Positions 61,870 to 64,000 of a stretch of 64,000 nt of DNA are shown in pieces. Position 1 is the stretch's first letter. Each line of letters begins with the position of its first letter. The stretch is taken from positions 21,940,605 to 22,004,604 of the forward strand of contig CM051030.1 of assembly GCA_027627225.1 (NCBI GenBank), given 5' to 3'. The position numbers and the translations under genes are program-made. Under the pieces are notes generated by a model. That model saw nothing but the letters and a program-made list of their open reading frames with translations, was not told the DNA's origin and made no database searches. The stretch comes from Congeria kusceri. Its lineage: Eukaryota; Mollusca; Bivalvia; Myida; Dreissenidae.

Positions 61870-62161
61870 GGACCCTTCACGCCAGTTTGTAAATATCAAG
61901 GGCGGACAGAGAGTGGCCCATTCTGGATAATTTAACACAGTACATTTACAATATCCGGTGCTTATGATAGAAATCCGGCCTCAACGTACACGTGAACATA
62001 TCCCACAGGTCTCTACTACGGACAGAATATGACACTTGGTAGTGTACACGCATTGCATGATTGCAATTTTACGGTCCAAGCAAGAAACACATTTCATGCA
62101 ACTGGCAGTACAGTAGGTGTTAATAAAACGAACCAACACAATATCCGGCTGATAGTTTTGT
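61870..62161 (+). pseudogene. Gene 3 relic: Ig exon with Trp codon turned into stop
   Basis: DPSRQFVNIKGGQRVAHSG is in one frame; after a shift TFTISGAYDRNPASTYT follows. Then TGA (61993-61995) stands where the Ig core Trp (TGG) should be, and TYPTGLYYGQNMTL and CNFTVQARNTFHATG continue. It ends NIRLIVL before GTAAGT at 62162. The B-strand Cys also reads Gly. Confidence 0.7.
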
Positions 62162-62399
62162 GTAAGTAGTTTGGTGTAGAATAAAGACAAAATATCACAC
62201 ACGTGTGCGCATTTCGATATGTTAACGTGTAAGGAGATAATTTAAAATAAAAACAGCTTAAATGTTTATTTTACCTGCGTTATTGTACAATACCTCACTA
62301 CTATGCATTGATAAATAAATACGTAAATAAAACCAAATGATACCAATGCATTTTGCTATGCAAAATACATAATCAGTGTGCTTTAATTTTTTTATTCAG

Positions 62400-62825
62400 A
62401 TCCCCCAAAACAGCCAACGCTAATGATTGGCAATGTCGCAGTGTTTGGCTTTTTAAATGTCATCATTGGTAAGAATCTTAACATTATCTGCTCAAGTCAG
62501 AGTAATACGCCGCCTACATCGTACACTTGGACACCTGGTGGTTCTGGAAATAGCACTGATCTCGTACTCAGCATTGTATAAGATCCCGGAGCAAACATCG
62601 GTAACAATCTTAACATTAGCTGCTCAAGACAGAGTAATACCCCGCCTACATCGTACACTTGGTCACCTGGTGGTACTGGAAATAGCACTGATCTTGTACC
62701 CAGCATTGTACAAGATCCGGGACCTAACGATCAGTACACGTGTTCAACGGAAAACGTCAGGCAACCAACTATAGCTGAAGCGGTAACAGGACATTCGAGC
62801 TCGATTGTGACAGTAGATGTACAGT
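62400..62825 (+). pseudogene. Gene 3 relic: Ig exon with internal 132-bp duplication
   Basis: Acceptor TTATTCAG ends at 62399; donor GTAATG at 62826; phase 1. It is related to gene 2 Ig C. The core from Gly (GGT 62468) through TSYTWTPGG is repeated in frame 132 bp later (GGT 62600, TSYTWSPGG), giving two B-C-D-E halves but one F-G end (DQYTCSTENV, VTVDVQ). The first half ends with TAA at 62579-62581, where the second half has CAA. Without that stop the exon would be open. Confidence 0.8.
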
Positions 62826-63394
62826 GTAATGAAGTGCATTACATGAATAGGAATATAATCTACATTTTGAGCCAATGGAATAACTGAACTGAACCCAGTA
62901 TGTGCAACGCTAAATCATTAAATGCATGTTCTTAATAACGCTTTATCATTTAGAACAGGTTCTTAAACAAATGCTCTATCTTGCTTTCGTTTGGTTATTT
63001 GTAACCTCTCCTTCTTAACAAAATGGAGTCACCATTACCATACATGGGTATCTACTATTTACGTGTACGTTTTACTGCGCTCGCTCCGCCTTCTAAATCT
63101 ATAATATTTTACTTAATATGTTCTAACCATTACTTAGTGTACCGCATGTGCAAGTAACAATCTCCATAAGTATATGCGAGTATATGCGAGCTGGTTGTAG
63201 GCTATTTAAATATGTTTTTATCCGTCCATGACTTAAATATTCCTTGCAGCCAGGTAAATATATGTCCGAAATTTAAAAAAGAAAAGACTTAACTAGAGCA
63301 GTCATGTCAGTAATGTAATATATCAGTGACAGTATACATATTTGTGTATGTAATATATTATTTCTTATGGTATATGTCCTAATAGTAATGCAGA

Positions 63395-63640
63395 TTCACC
63401 AGATATTCCAACAATACACATTGGAAATATTACCGACCATGAAGTGTCCGGAAAGAAATTAGGTGTGGTGTAGGGTGCAACTATAGCTCCCGCCTGTCAT
63501 TCTAACTCAAACCCGCCTCCATCCTATTCCTGGCCAAATCAGCCTCTTGACAGGAACAGTTCAACAAAATACCACAATTACCCCATTACCTCCAACACCA
63601 TGTACACCATACTACATGCACCGGTGTCTTGAAATAATAT
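63395..63640 (+). pseudogene. Gene 3 relic: last Ig exon, decayed
   Basis: DSPDIPTIHIGNITDHEVSG begins after a TGCAG, followed by TAG near 63470. The Ig text ACHSNSNPPPSYSWPNQP (first Cys and core Trp) continues, then loses the pattern and meets TGA near 63630. The second Cys strand is not recognisable. Confidence 0.6.
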
Positions 63641-63891
63641 TGCAACTATAAAAAATATATGTGTTATGTTAGTAGACGTAAATGCTAATCAAATAGTTTC
63701 GATCATTTGTTGAAAATTACCAATAGTTTACCGTAATGAAATGTGTCAATACAATTCAGTTGTTCGTATACATTAAAAAAAATGGAATCATCGTTTTTAA
63801 ATTAATTAATATTAAATGTATAAAATATCACTTATATGTGCATTCCATGGTTTACTTTGTTGTATTGCATATAAAAATTCTAAATTCATAG

Positions 63892-64000
63892 ACGAACATA
63901 AACAACTAACATACTTCTATGTCATTAACAAAACGATAACAGAAACAACAGTGGTTGTGACTTGGCTTCCGAAATTTAACGGCGATATGTCCCAAATATT
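63892..64000 (+). CDS. Gene 3 relic: FN3 exon (runs off the window)
   Basis: Acceptor TTCATAG ends at 63891. The frame DEHKQLTYFYVINKTITETT then VVVTWLPKFNGDMSQI is open to the window end. It is nearly the same as the gene 2 FN3 exon (about 12 differences in 109 bases by eye) and keeps the core Trp. Whether it is spliced to anything functional cannot be judged here, since the upstream exons are broken. Confidence 0.7.

Noticed and set aside
61730..61930. Two-helix hydrophobic frame
   Set aside because: Mostly AT-rich intron translated by chance; its last part (DPSRQF onward) belongs to the Ig relic starting near 61870.

Overview
This window looks like nuclear DNA from a bivalve mollusc. It is AT-rich, and coding sequence occurs as short GT-AG exons, nearly all flanked by phase-1 introns. 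Intergenic space and introns are filled with interspersed families that begin AGCTCACCTGAGC or AGCTCGACTATTCG, which I recall from bivalve genomes. The species is not determinable by eye; a heterodont, Dreissena- or Mya-like bivalve is only a guess. Nothing prokaryotic is present (no operons, RBSs or CRISPR).

The locus is a tandem array of immunoglobulin-superfamily (IgSF) receptor genes. Gene 1 (2740-23956, + strand, 5' end outside the window) encodes five Ig-like domains, one fibronectin type III (FN3) domain, a transmembrane (TM) helix and a tyrosine-rich cytoplasmic tail. Twelve exons add up to one open frame of about 738 codons. Gene 2 (45062-49447, +) has three Ig domains, FN3, TM and a different tail, about 508 codons, with no start exon visible. 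Both TM exons are exactly 147 nt. Both tails carry an ITAM-like pair of YxxL/I motifs separated by nine residues, and in both the motif depends on a short exon whose skipping would truncate the tail.

Decayed relatives surround these genes. There is an Ig exon with a stop and a frameshift at 30995-31307. A broken multi-Ig plus FN3 copy covers 60838 to the window end. Two V-like Ig exons lie on the minus strand near 53.5 and 58.8 kb. A short module of three evenly spaced palindromic CRE sites (TGACGTCA) is duplicated downstream of each gene.

Mobile DNA: a Ty3/gypsy LTR element (32067-35688) that has lost RT and carries an inverted LTR fragment in its place; a degenerate LINE starting about 70 nt after the gene 2 stop codon; an 836-bp hAT MITE with perfect 8-bp target duplications; a nearby hAT transposase relic; a second hAT MITE in a gene 2 intron; a 3.1-kb fold-back element with arms of about 475 bp; SINE-like heads; several tandem satellites; and GGT and GTA trinucleotide tracts. 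Stretches not listed (for example 9300-10600, 12400-13800, 15900-17400, 18350-19620, 35700-36800, 37050-38700, 41520-42440, 51970-53380, 54000-55440, 59000-59900) are AT-rich and show me no gene.

Working interpretation (inference): a family of cell-surface recognition or adhesion receptors evolving by duplication and decay, whose signalling tails may be switched by alternative splicing.
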